Assembly: GCA_900317155.1 (NCBI GenBank)
Contig: ONFO01000007.1
Location: forward strand, 179,648-243,647
Length of the DNA stretch: 64,000 nt
Direction: 5' to 3'
From: an uncultured Bacteroidales bacterium
Lineage (GTDB): Bacteria; Bacteroidota; Bacteroidia; Bacteroidales; F082
Position numbers and translations under genes: made by a program. The notes under the pieces were generated by a model. It saw only the letters and a program-made list of their open reading frames with translations. It was not told the DNA's origin and did not search any database. This document shows, piece after piece, positions 50,805 through 58,911 of this stretch (position 1 is the stretch's first letter; each line of letters starts with the position of its first letter).

Positions 50805-52118
50805 ATGAAAAGACTGATTTTTAGAGTTTTATCAATAGCAACAATTATCATCTCCCCGATGATTATGAAGGCTCAAGGGACTCAACCTTTGCATCTCACC
50901 CTTGACCAAGCCTTGGAGATTGCTCTTTCGGAGAACAACACCATCAAGATTGCCGACATGACAGTGGAAAAGACGGGCTATGCCCGGAAAGGCAGTTATG
51001 CGGCACTTTATCCAAACATCAGTGCCAATGGCTCCTACCAGCGCACGCTGAAAAAGCAGGTCATGGTGATGGACATGGGAGGACAGCCTATGGAAATCAA
51101 GGTAGGCCGCGACAACAACATCAGCACTTCGGCCACTGCCAGCATGCCATTGGTGAATGCCCAGCTTTGGGAAAGCCTCAAACTCTCAGGCATGGATGTG
51201 GAGCTGGCTGTAGAGAAAGCCCATTCCTCAAAAATCGCCATGGTGAAGCAGGTGAAGCAAGCCTTCTATGCCGTACTGCTGGCTGAGAAGTCACTTGACG
51301 TGGTCACTAACGTTTACGAGAACGCCCAGAAGAACTATGAAAAGACCTTGCAACGCTTCAATGTGGGTAAGGCCTCGGAAGTGGAACGCCTGCGCGCCCA
51401 AGTCACGATGATGAATGCTGAGCCCAATGTGTCAAGCGCCGAAAATGCGGTGTTGTTGGCCACCTGGCAACTCAAAGCCGTCATGGGCATCAACCTCGAT
51501 ACTGATGTGGAGGTAGTCGGCGACCTGAACGACTATACCGCCCAAATGCTCAGCCCCTACGTTTCGGAAGACGACCTCAGCAACAACAGCTCGTTGCTGC
51601 AACTCGGCATCCAAAGCCGTATGCTTGAATCGACCATCAGGATGCAGAAAAAACAATACCTGCCCACACTTGCAGCCAGCATCAACTACAACTATAACGC
51701 CATGGGTGACGAGGAACTCCGTTGGTTCCCCTCCTCGACTGCTGCAGTAAGCCTTAGCATCCCCATCTTCGACGGCTTCCAAAAGCATTACACCATCAAG
51801 CAGAGCAAAATCAACAAGGACATGCTCGACTTGCAGCGCGAAGACACCGAACGCAACCTGCGCATATCCATCCGCAACTTCAACGACCAGATGGCACTCT
51901 GCATCAAGAACTACCAAGCCGCCAATGCCACGGTGGAGATTGCCCAAAAGAGCTATGACATCTCCGAAAAGATGTACGAAGTCGGCAAGGCAACCATGGT
52001 GGAGCTGAACGATGCGCAAGTGGCTCTGATGCAGTCGCAACTCACGCAAGCCCAAGCGGTTTACAACTTTATGGTGGCTAAGGCCTCGCTGGATGAATTG
52101 ATTGGGAAGGAAGAATAA
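50805..52118 (+). CDS. TolC-family outer-membrane efflux protein
   Basis: The 437-residue protein has a signal peptide (MKRLIFRVLSIATIIISPMI, cleaved after MKAQ). Two OEP domains follow: LTLDQALEIALSENNTIKIA opens the first, and QLGIQSRMLESTIRMQKKQY with LPTLAASINYNYNA opens the second. A helical hairpin such as NVGKASEVERLRAQVTMMNA and VGKATMVELNDAQVALMQSQ supports the trimeric tunnel fold. It forms the outer-membrane exit of the RND pump encoded by the next two genes. A -7 box TATTTTTGC is at 50755-50763. Confidence 0.93.
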   Translation: MKRLIFRVLSIATIIISPMIMKAQGTQPLHLTLDQALEIALSENNTIKIADMTVEKTGYARKGSYAALYPNISANGSYQRTLKKQVMVMDMGGQPMEIKVGRDNNISTSATASMPLVNAQLWESLKLSGMDVELAVEKAHSSKIAMVKQVKQAFYAVLLAEKSLDVVTNVYENAQKNYEKTLQRFNVGKASEVERLRAQVTMMNAEPNVSSAENAVLLATWQLKAVMGINLDTDVEVVGDLNDYTAQMLSPYVSEDDLSNNSSLLQLGIQSRMLESTIRMQKKQYLPTLAASINYNYNAMGDEELRWFPSSTAAVSLSIPIFDGFQKHYTIKQSKINKDMLDLQREDTERNLRISIRNFNDQMALCIKNYQAANATVEIAQKSYDISEKMYEVGKATMVELNDAQVALMQSQLTQAQAVYNFMVAKASLDELIGKEE

Positions 52119-52134
52119 AGCTAGCAGTCAGCTA

Positions 52135-52229
52135 TCAGCTCTTTTACTGAAAGCTGAAAGCCACTTTTGAATTTTGAATTTTAAATCTTAAATTTTGAAT
52201 TTTAAATCTTGAAAATCAAATATAAATCA
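52135..52229. repeat. A/T-rich TTGAATTTTGAATT repeat leader
   Basis: The spacer between the TolC and adaptor genes is AGCTATCAGCT-type sequence followed by repeated TTTTGAATTTTAAATCTTAAA units up to the ATG at 52230. It is the same kind of tract as 6357-6451, in the same orientation relative to the downstream start codon. Confidence 0.6.
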
Positions 52230-53264
52230 ATGAAATACACCAAACTCAGTATCATCGCTATTGCCGCTATCGCATTGATGACGGCTTGCGGACAAAAAGA
52301 CAAAACCAACACTGCAACTCCAGCAGGACAGGACGCCCAAAAAGCCGCTCCAGTCGTCAGTGTCATCACCGCACAAGCTGAAGACGTCGACATCACCAAC
52401 ACCTTTACCTCCAACATCGAACCTTACGCCATCAACAACATCGTGTCGCAAACAGCGGGACGTATTGTGAGCATCAACGCGGAAGTTGGGCAGAGGGTTA
52501 GCAAAGGACAACTTTTGGCCAAGATGGACGACGTCAACCTCGCCAAGACCCGTATGCAATACGTCAACGACTCGACGGAGCTGTCACGCCTTACCGAACT
52601 CTACAACATCGGTGCCGTGTCACAATCCGATTACGATATGGCCAGACTCGCTTTGAACGTAACCAAGAAAACTTACCAGAACTTGGCTGAAAACACCTAT
52701 CTCCGCAGCCCCATCAATGGTGTGGTGACCGCCCGCAACTACGACAAAGGCGACATGTACAGCATGGCGCAACCCATCTTCGTCGTGCAGCAAATCCAAC
52801 CTGTCAAGATGCTCATCAATGTGTCGGAGAGCCTTTTCACCCATGTCAACACTGGCATGGAATTCGACATCGAGGTGGATTCCTATCCTGACGAGACCTT
52901 CAAAGGCAAAGTGAACCTCATCTACCCCACCATCAGTTCTGCCACTCACACCTTCCCTGTTGAAGTCATCAGCGACAACAAAGACTTGCGCTTGCGTCCC
53001 GGCATGTTCGCCCGCGTGACGGCCAACTTCGGCACCAACCACCATGTGGTGATTCCCGATATTGCCGTGGTGAAGCAAATGGGATCCGGTGAGCATTTCG
53101 TTTATGTACTCCAACCTGACAATACAGTGAAATACACCCTCGTGGAACTTGGCAAACGTCTCGGCAGCCGTTACGAAATCATCAGCGGCATCAATGAAGG
53201 CGACCGCATCGTCACTGAAGGACAGGTGAGACTGAAAGATGGAGTGAGTGTTACCGTGAAATGA
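52230..53264 (+). CDS. RND efflux periplasmic adaptor (membrane fusion lipoprotein)
   Basis: I start at the ATG at 52230 (MKYTKLSIIAIAAIALMTAC), a lipoprotein signal with Cys at 20; an in-frame TTG at 52209 is less likely. The 344-residue HlyD-like protein has a split biotinyl-lipoyl domain (IVSINAEVGQRVSKGQLLAK and YLRSPINGVVTARNYDKGDM), a short helical hairpin (LSRLTELYNIGAVSQSDYDM), a beta-barrel domain (FDIEVDSYPDETFKGKVNLI) and a C-terminal membrane-proximal domain. It links the RND pump to TolC. The short hairpin is typical of MexA-like adaptors with reduced coiled coil. Confidence 0.92.
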   Translation: MKYTKLSIIAIAAIALMTACGQKDKTNTATPAGQDAQKAAPVVSVITAQAEDVDITNTFTSNIEPYAINNIVSQTAGRIVSINAEVGQRVSKGQLLAKMDDVNLAKTRMQYVNDSTELSRLTELYNIGAVSQSDYDMARLALNVTKKTYQNLAENTYLRSPINGVVTARNYDKGDMYSMAQPIFVVQQIQPVKMLINVSESLFTHVNTGMEFDIEVDSYPDETFKGKVNLIYPTISSATHTFPVEVISDNKDLRLRPGMFARVTANFGTNHHVVIPDIAVVKQMGSGEHFVYVLQPDNTVKYTLVELGKRLGSRYEIISGINEGDRIVTEGQVRLKDGVSVTVK

Positions 53265-53363
53265 ATGTTGAAGTGTTGATTGTTTAATTGTTGAAGTGTT
53301 GACGCAACGCGACATCCCTAAACAATTAAACAATTCAACATCAAACAATTAAACAACAAAAAG
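53265..53363. repeat. Inverted A/T-rich repeats between adaptor and RND genes
   Basis: The 99-bp spacer holds TTGTTTAATTGTTGAAG-like units on the left (about 53275-53297) and ACAATTAAACAATTCAACA on the right (about 53321-53340). ATTGTTTAATTGTT at 53279-53292 pairs with AACAATTAAACAAT at 53320-53333. The transcript can fold into a long hairpin ending before the next start codon. Confidence 0.6.
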
Positions 53364-56300
53364 ATGAGTTTACAAAGAACAGCAGTAAATAATCCGGTGA
53401 CGACAGCTTTGGTGTTTGTCGCCATCGCCATTTTCGGCATCTTCTCCCTGATGAACCTCTCCATCAACCAGTTGCCTAACATGGAGACCAACTTCATCAT
53501 GGTGATGACCTCCTATCCGGGAGCCAGTGCCGCCGATATCGAGACCAACATTTCCAAGACTTTGGAAAACACTTTGAATGCCGTCCCCGACCTGAAGCAC
53601 CTCTCCTCCACCTCGCGTGAGAACACTTCGGTGCTTTCCTTGGAGTTTGAGAGCGGCATCGACATCGAGACCGCCACCAACAACGTGCGCGACAAGATCG
53701 ACATGGTCCGAAACTACCTACCCGACGGCGCGACCAACCCCGTCCTGTTCAAGTTCAACGCCGAGGACATGCCCATCATGTTGCTCAGCGTTACGGCCGA
53801 TGAGAGTCTGCCCGCCTTGGACAAGATCATCGAGGACCGTGTAACAACGCCTTTGGCACGTGTGAGCGGTGTGGGTACGGTTTCGGCCAACGGTGCACCC
53901 AAGCGTGAAATCCAGGTCTATGTCGACCCGAACAAACTGGAAGCCTACAACTTAACCCTTGAAAGCATCTCCAATACCTTAGCCACCGAAAACCGCAACG
54001 TGCCCGCCGGTTACATCGACATCGGCTCCAACAGCTACAGCCTTCGTATCCAGAAGGAGTTTACCTCGGCCAAGGAGATGGAGGATATCATCGTTGGCTC
54101 TCGCGGCACTGCACCTATCTACCTGCGCGATGTGGCCACGGTGAGAGACGGTTCGGAAGAACGCATCCAGGAGTCGTATAGCAATGGTCGTCAAGGTGCC
54201 ACCATCGTCATCCAGAAACAGACCGATGCCAATGCCGTTAACGTCATCAAAGGCATTAAAAAGCAGCTGAAAGCCATTGAGCCTACGCTGCCTTCCGATG
54301 TCAAGCTGAGCATCATCGTCGACGGTTCCACTTCCATCCAAAACACCATCAACAGCTTGCGCGACACCATCTTCATTACCTTCCTTTTGGTGATGCTGGT
54401 CGTGTTTGTGTTCCTCGGTCGTTGGCGTGCCACCTTCATCATCGTGCTGGCCATCCCGATTTCGCTGTTAGCTTCGTTGATTTACCTCTTTGCCACAGGC
54501 AACACCTTGAATATCATCTCCATGTCATCACTGACCATCGCCATTGGTATGGTGGTCGACGATGCCATTGTGGTACTTGAGAATGTCACCACCCACATCG
54601 AGCGCGGCTCGAAGCCCAAAGAGGCTGCCGTGCATGCCACCCAAGAGGTACAGCTGTCGGTTATCGCCTCCACCTTGACCATGTTGGCGGTGTTCCTGCC
54701 CTTGACGATGATCAAAGGCACCACTGGCGTGATGTTCAAGCAGTTGGGTTGGATTGTTTCCATCATCATGATTGTCTCCACCTGCGGCGCCCTTACTTTG
54801 GTACCGATGATGTGCTCCAGGATGCTGGTGATGAACCCCCATCAGAGCAAGTTCCACAAAGCCATTTTCCGTCCCATCAACAAAGGTTTGGATGCCATCA
54901 GCAACGGCTATGCACGCCTCATCGGTTGGTGTGTCAACCATCGTAAGGTGGTCATCTTCGGCATGTTGGGATTGTTTATCCTGTCTGTTGTCCTCCTCGC
55001 CCCGACTTTGAAGACCGAAATGATGCCCAAGATGGACGAAGGCCGTTTGAGCATCAACATCGAACTTCCTACGGGCACGGGACAAGACGTCACTGGTGCC
55101 TTTGCCAAGAGCCTTGCAGAGGACTTCATGGCCATCCCCGAAGTGAAGATTTGTAACTACAGCTTCGGTCAGGCAGACTCAGACAATGCTTTTGCTTCGA
55201 TGCGTAGCAATGGTACGCACATCATGTCGTTCAACCTTCGTTTAGGCACCAAGACAGAACGCCGCAAGGCGGGTCTGCGCAAAACCAGCGAGGTGGCCGA
55301 TGAAATCCGCTCCAAGCTCAACGCCATGCCCGAAATCAAGAAAGCCAATGTCAACGAAGGTGGTGGCGGCATGGGCGGCATGAGCACCGTCCAGGTGGAA
55401 GTCTATGGTTACGACTTCGGCACCACCGACCGTGTGGCTAACGATATCGCACAGAAACTCCGTGATAGAGGTATCCTGCAAGTCATTGTGGGACGTGACG
55501 AATACACGCCTGAATATCAAGTTGACTTCGACCGTGAGAAATTGGCTCTTAACGGCTTGAACAGCACCACGGCTGCCACCTACGTCAAGAACCGCATCAA
55601 CGGCTCCGTGGGTTCCTACTATCGCGAAGACGGTGAGGAATACGACATCCGCGTGCGCTATGCCCCTGAGTTCCGTAAGAGCATCGAGGACATTGAAGAC
55701 ATCAAGATTTACAATAGCTACGGTCAGCCCGTCCGCGTGGGTGACCTCGGTGTGGTAGTTGAAAACTTGACCCCGCCCAGCATCCAGCGCAAAGACCGTG
55801 AACGTATGGTCAGCGTCACTGCCGTCGTCGGCAAGGGACAAGTGCTGAGTGACGTGGTGAAGATGTGCGAGGAAGTCATCAGCGACACCGAAATCCCAGC
55901 CGAAATCATGACCAAAATCGCCGGTGACTATGAGACCCAACAGGAGATGTTTGGCGACCTGTTCACGCTGCTTATCCTCATCATCATCTTGGTTTACATC
56001 GTGATGGCCTCTCAGTTCGAGAACCTCATGAAGCCTTTCGTCATCATGTTCTCCGTGCCGTTCACCTTCACGGGCGTGTTCCTCGGTCTGTGGGCCACTA
56101 ACACCGCCTTGGGTGCCATGGCCTTTGTGGGTATCTTGATTCTGATGGGTATCGTCGTGAAGAACGGTATCGTGCTCATCGACTATACCACCCTGTTGGA
56201 AGAGCGAGGCGTCGAGGTGAAGGAAGCCACGGTGAAGGCTGCCCGTTCGCGTCTGCGTCCTATCCTGATGACCACCCTCACCACCGTCTTGGGTATGCTG

Positions 56301-56498
56301 CCCATGGCCCTTGGTCGTGGCGAAGGTGCCGAGATGTGGAACTCGTTGGGTGTCACTGTCGCTTGGGGTTTAACGGTGTCTACGTTGATTACGCTGTTAC
56401 TGATTCCCGCACTTTACTGTTCACTTGAAACCCGCGCCGTGCGTCGCAAGAGACGCAAAGCTGAGGAAGCCTTAACCAAAACTGAAAACATCCGTTAA
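53364..56498 (+). CDS. RND efflux transporter permease (AcrB/HAE1 family)
   Basis: The 1044-residue inner-membrane pump has the ACR_tran layout: helix 1 (NPVTTALVFVAIAIFGIFSL), a porter domain, helices 2-6 (DTIFITFLLVMLVVFVFLGR, IPISLLASLIYLFATGNTLN), a second porter half and helices 8-12. The helix-4 proton-relay region reads MSSLTIAIGMVVDDAIVVLE with two Asp residues. ETNISKTLENTLNAVPDLKH and SQFENLMKPFVIMFSVPFTF are family hallmarks. Substrates (drugs, bile acids, lipids) cannot be told. It is third in the TolC-adaptor-pump-PG0541 operon. Confidence 0.95.
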   Translation: MSLQRTAVNNPVTTALVFVAIAIFGIFSLMNLSINQLPNMETNFIMVMTSYPGASAADIETNISKTLENTLNAVPDLKHLSSTSRENTSVLSLEFESGIDIETATNNVRDKIDMVRNYLPDGATNPVLFKFNAEDMPIMLLSVTADESLPALDKIIEDRVTTPLARVSGVGTVSANGAPKREIQVYVDPNKLEAYNLTLESISNTLATENRNVPAGYIDIGSNSYSLRIQKEFTSAKEMEDIIVGSRGTAPIYLRDVATVRDGSEERIQESYSNGRQGATIVIQKQTDANAVNVIKGIKKQLKAIEPTLPSDVKLSIIVDGSTSIQNTINSLRDTIFITFLLVMLVVFVFLGRWRATFIIVLAIPISLLASLIYLFATGNTLNIISMSSLTIAIGMVVDDAIVVLENVTTHIERGSKPKEAAVHATQEVQLSVIASTLTMLAVFLPLTMIKGTTGVMFKQLGWIVSIIMIVSTCGALTLVPMMCSRMLVMNPHQSKFHKAIFRPINKGLDAISNGYARLIGWCVNHRKVVIFGMLGLFILSVVLLAPTLKTEMMPKMDEGRLSINIELPTGTGQDVTGAFAKSLAEDFMAIPEVKICNYSFGQADSDNAFASMRSNGTHIMSFNLRLGTKTERRKAGLRKTSEVADEIRSKLNAMPEIKKANVNEGGGGMGGMSTVQVEVYGYDFGTTDRVANDIAQKLRDRGILQVIVGRDEYTPEYQVDFDREKLALNGLNSTTAATYVKNRINGSVGSYYREDGEEYDIRVRYAPEFRKSIEDIEDIKIYNSYGQPVRVGDLGVVVENLTPPSIQRKDRERMVSVTAVVGKGQVLSDVVKMCEEVISDTEIPAEIMTKIAGDYETQQEMFGDLFTLLILIIILVYIVMASQFENLMKPFVIMFSVPFTFTGVFLGLWATNTALGAMAFVGILILMGIVVKNGIVLIDYTTLLEERGVEVKEATVKAARSRLRPILMTTLTTVLGMLPMALGRGEGAEMWNSLGVTVAWGLTVSTLITLLLIPALYCSLETRAVRRKRRKAEEALTKTENIR

Positions 56499-56500
56499 TC

Positions 56501-56794
56501 ATGAAAGCAATACTCATAACATATAACCAGGCATATTACGACGAGATAGCTGCCACGCTCAACGACAATGGCATAAAAGGTTTCACGGAATGGAACGAAA
56601 TCAAGGGTCACGGCAGCAACACAGGCGAGCCGCACTACGGCACCCATGCCTGGCCGACCTTGAACAACGCCATCATCAGCATCGTCGACGACGACAAGGT
56701 AGACAGCATCCTCAACCAGCTGCACGAAAAAGACCTCAAGACCCCAGATTTGGGGCTGAGGGCTTTTAGCTGGAATATCGAGAAGATGATCTGA
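56501..56794 (+). CDS. PG0541-type transporter-associated protein (P-II-like)
   Basis: The 97-residue protein (MKAILITYNQAYYDEIAATL) has a ferredoxin-like/P-II-like fold pattern. NGIKGFTEWNEIKGHGSNTG and HYGTHAWPTLNNAIISIVDD are typical of the PG0541 family that follows RND pumps in Bacteroidota. It starts 2 bp after the pump stop. A regulatory role on the pump is likely by analogy with P-II proteins on transporters but not shown. Confidence 0.85.
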   Translation: MKAILITYNQAYYDEIAATLNDNGIKGFTEWNEIKGHGSNTGEPHYGTHAWPTLNNAIISIVDDDKVDSILNQLHEKDLKTPDLGLRAFSWNIEKMI

Positions 56795-56798
56795 TAGC

Positions 56799-57539
56799 AT
56801 GATGAAACGAGGAATCGTTTTGGCCTTGGTGCTTTGGGGCATCACGATGGCTGTCCTTGGACAGGACACGCTAAAGGTGATGACCTATAATGTGCGCCAT
56901 TGTGCGGGCATGGACTTGGTGTTGGACTACGACCGTACAGCCGCTGTGATTGCTCGGCAGCAGCCCGATGTGGTAGCTCTTCAAGAGTTAGACAGCATGA
57001 CTGGCCGAAGCAAGCATCGGTATCAGTTAGGCGAGTTGGCGAGAAGCACGCAGTATTATCCTGTCTTTGGTGCCGCCATCGACTATGATGGAGGCAAGTA
57101 TGGCGTGGGTATCCTCACACGAGAAACACCTTTGAACACCAAGCGCATCCCCTTGCCTGGCGACGAACCTCGGGTGCTACTGGTGGTGGAATTGCAGGAT
57201 TATGTGATGGCCTGCACCCATTTAGACCTCGAGGAAGAGCCGCGTTGGGCCTCTGCCCCGCTCATCGTGAAAGAAGCCCAACGTTGGCAAAAACCATTCA
57301 TCTTGGCTGGCGATTGGAACGACACCCCTGGCTCGGAGCTGTTGCAAGAGATGACAAAGCATTTCACCATCCTTTCCGACAGCGAGGCCTCCTACCCAGC
57401 CGACGAACCGCAAGACTGCCTTGATTATGTTGCCCTCTTCAAAGGCCATTCTGTTGAGACGCTTGAATCAACTGTGATTGACGAGCCTGAAGCTTCTGAC
57501 CATCGGCCGGTGGTGGTGAGGATGTTGTTACTTAAATAA
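56799..57539 (+). CDS. Secreted endonuclease/exonuclease/phosphatase-family protein
   Basis: The 246-residue protein starts at one of two adjacent ATGs, with signal peptide MMKRGIVLALVLWGITMAVL. An EEP domain follows: LKVMTYNVRHCAGMD, VVALQELDSMTGRSKHRY, ACTHLDL, FILAGDWNDTPGSEL, DYVAL and SDHRPVVV. Metal-binding and catalytic residues are present, so a phosphodiesterase or phosphatase is expected in the periplasm. It starts 4 bp after the PG0541 gene and may be carried on the efflux transcript, though its function seems unrelated. A second, membrane-anchored EEP is at 31504. Confidence 0.88.
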   Translation: MMKRGIVLALVLWGITMAVLGQDTLKVMTYNVRHCAGMDLVLDYDRTAAVIARQQPDVVALQELDSMTGRSKHRYQLGELARSTQYYPVFGAAIDYDGGKYGVGILTRETPLNTKRIPLPGDEPRVLLVVELQDYVMACTHLDLEEEPRWASAPLIVKEAQRWQKPFILAGDWNDTPGSELLQEMTKHFTILSDSEASYPADEPQDCLDYVALFKGHSVETLESTVIDEPEASDHRPVVVRMLLLK

Positions 57540-57664
57540 TCTATTTCCATGAGGCTAATGGAAAAGAAAGACCGTTGAAGCGACGTTTTGCATGGCTAAC
57601 AAGAGTTTCCGCAGAAAAGTATTGCACAAAATTTGCAGATTAGTTTCAAAAAATCACTAAGACA

Positions 57665-57697
57665 TTGCAAGGTATAAATATTTATACCTAACTTTGC
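57665..57697 (+). promoter_or_regulatory. Promoter of the DUF4160/DUF2442 pair with internal operator
   Basis: TTG (57665-57667), 21 bp, TAACTTTGC (57689-57697). The spacer is filled by GGTATAAATATTTATACC (57671-57688), a perfect 18-bp palindrome ending one base before the -7 box. A dimeric repressor bound there would block RNA polymerase. Confidence 0.65.
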
Positions 57698-57711
57698 AGA
57701 AAAATTCAGTC

Positions 57712-57945
57712 ATGCCAACCCTGTTAATCACATTTGGAATGCGGTTTTTCTTCTATTTGGATGAGCATCAGCCCATTCATGTACATGTGGATTGTAACGG
57801 TAAGAAGGCTAAAATCGCCTTGGAGCCAACGGTTAACCTTGTATACAACCATGGGCTAAAAGAACAGGAGCTGAAGAAAGCTATCGATACTTGCTCTATT
57901 TACCGCGAAGATTTCATTGAGGAATGGCATAAACGGTTTGACTAA
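57712..57945 (+). CDS. DUF4160 family protein
   Basis: I use the ATG at 57712 (MPTLLITFGMRFFFYLDEHQ); an in-frame TTG at 57694 would overlap the -7 box. The 77-residue protein has the DUF4160 core: GMRFFFYLDEHQPIHVHVDC, AKIALEPTVNLVYNHGLKEQ and ELKKAIDTCSIYREDFIEEW. The H-x-H-V pair is conserved. DUF4160 genes are commonly paired with DUF2442 genes, and the pair is widely suspected to be a toxin-antitoxin-like module; no activity is established to my knowledge. The partner gene starts 13 bp downstream. Its promoter contains an 18-bp perfect palindrome. Confidence 0.85.
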   Translation: MPTLLITFGMRFFFYLDEHQPIHVHVDCNGKKAKIALEPTVNLVYNHGLKEQELKKAIDTCSIYREDFIEEWHKRFD

Positions 57946-57958
57946 ACAATCATGGACT

Positions 57959-58375
57959 ATGGAAAAGATAAAGAGCATTTGGTTTGACGAAAAAAGAATC
58001 TATCTGAAGACAACGGAAGGCCGTGTACTGAGCCGTCCATTGGAGGCTTATCCCGAACTGAAAGATGCTTCGATGGAACAGCGCAATGACTTCACCATCG
58101 ACGAGGAAGGCACCTCCATCCGTTGGGAAGACTTGGATGCCGACATGCACATTTCGAGTTTTTACGAGACGAGTGAACCCGACAGCCAAAATGAAGTGGC
58201 TGAAATGTTCAAGCGTTTCCCTTGGCTCAATGTGTCGGAAATCGCTCGTGCTATTGGTATCAACAAGAGCCTGTTAGCGCGATATATCTATGGCATCTCC
58301 AAACCTAGCGAGCAACGCCTTCAACAAATCCGTCATACATTACACACCCTCGGAACCGAGCTTCAAAGCGCTTAA
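57959..58375 (+). CDS. DUF2442 protein with C-terminal helix-turn-helix
   Basis: I start at the ATG at 57959 (MEKIKSIWFDEKRIYLKTTE). The 138-residue product has an N-terminal DUF2442 domain (about 1-75: GRVLSRPLEAYPELKDASME, IRWEDLDADMHISSFYE). A C-terminal Xre-like helix-turn-helix covers about 90-130 (WLNVSEIARAIGINKSLLAR, YIYGISKPSEQRLQQIRHTL). The HTH suggests it is the DNA-binding, antitoxin-like member of the pair and the likely ligand of the palindrome at 57671-57688. An overlapping ATG at 57952 is out of frame. Confidence 0.85.
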   Translation: MEKIKSIWFDEKRIYLKTTEGRVLSRPLEAYPELKDASMEQRNDFTIDEEGTSIRWEDLDADMHISSFYETSEPDSQNEVAEMFKRFPWLNVSEIARAIGINKSLLARYIYGISKPSEQRLQQIRHTLHTLGTELQSA

Positions 58376-58467
58376 TATGCCAGCGAGGCTATCACCATCA
58401 CTGCAAATAGTAGGTTTTTCTAGTTATTAGACAGTACTCAACAACAGATGGTTTAGGTACTTCTGCC

Positions 58468-58899
58468 CTACTTCACCGTGAAATTACTCTGATACTTAAA
58501 CAGAATAAACTGGTCTGCATGCATATCGTAGTCGATGGTGTGGACACAGAAGCGGCAGTATTCGTAGGTGCCGTCGTCCAATAGCAGGCGACCTACATAG
58601 CCGTCCTGCAGATTGATATGTTCGATGGTCTGTGTCCAGCCATCCTGTGGAATTTTGTCGACCATGCTCAAACGGTACACCAAATCCTTCACAAAGGCGA
58701 ACTCCACCTGGTCCGAGCCTGCGTTCGTAATGTTAAAGTTATTGTCCGCAACGATGTTCACGTCACCTTGGGAGAAGAAGTTAACGCCCTCGTCGTTGTC
58801 AAGATAAACGAAGGCTACCTCATAGCTCGTCTCAGGGGGGACGCAAGCGGCCAAACCCAGGCACAGGGTCAATGCAACAATTATGTTTTTGATCTTCAT
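58468..58899 (-). CDS. Small lipoprotein, unknown function
   Basis: The 143-residue protein begins MKIKNIIVALTLCLGLAACV, with lipobox LAAC (Cys 19). The mature part is beta-rich (YEVAFVYLDNDEGVNFFSQG, EHINLQDGYVGRLLLDDGTY) and contains no family I recognise. It resembles small periplasmic or surface lipoproteins of Bacteroidales. It lies 12 bp after the ABC-F stop on the same strand, so it may be co-transcribed. Confidence 0.65.
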   Translation of the reverse strand: MKIKNIIVALTLCLGLAACVPPETSYEVAFVYLDNDEGVNFFSQGDVNIVADNNFNITNAGSDQVEFAFVKDLVYRLSMVDKIPQDGWTQTIEHINLQDGYVGRLLLDDGTYEYCRFCVHTIDYDMHADQFILFKYQSNFTVK

Positions 58900-58911
58900 A
58901 GCATTAAGTTG

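Noticed and set aside
55242-55940. 232-codon antisense frame opposite the RND pump gene
   Set aside because: The opposite strand encodes intact conserved pump sequence; the antisense product is low-complexity and unsupported.
57543-57563. TTTCCAT/ATGGAAA hairpin after the secreted EEP gene as a terminator
   Set aside because: The stem is short and is followed by an A-rich, not T-rich, stretch.
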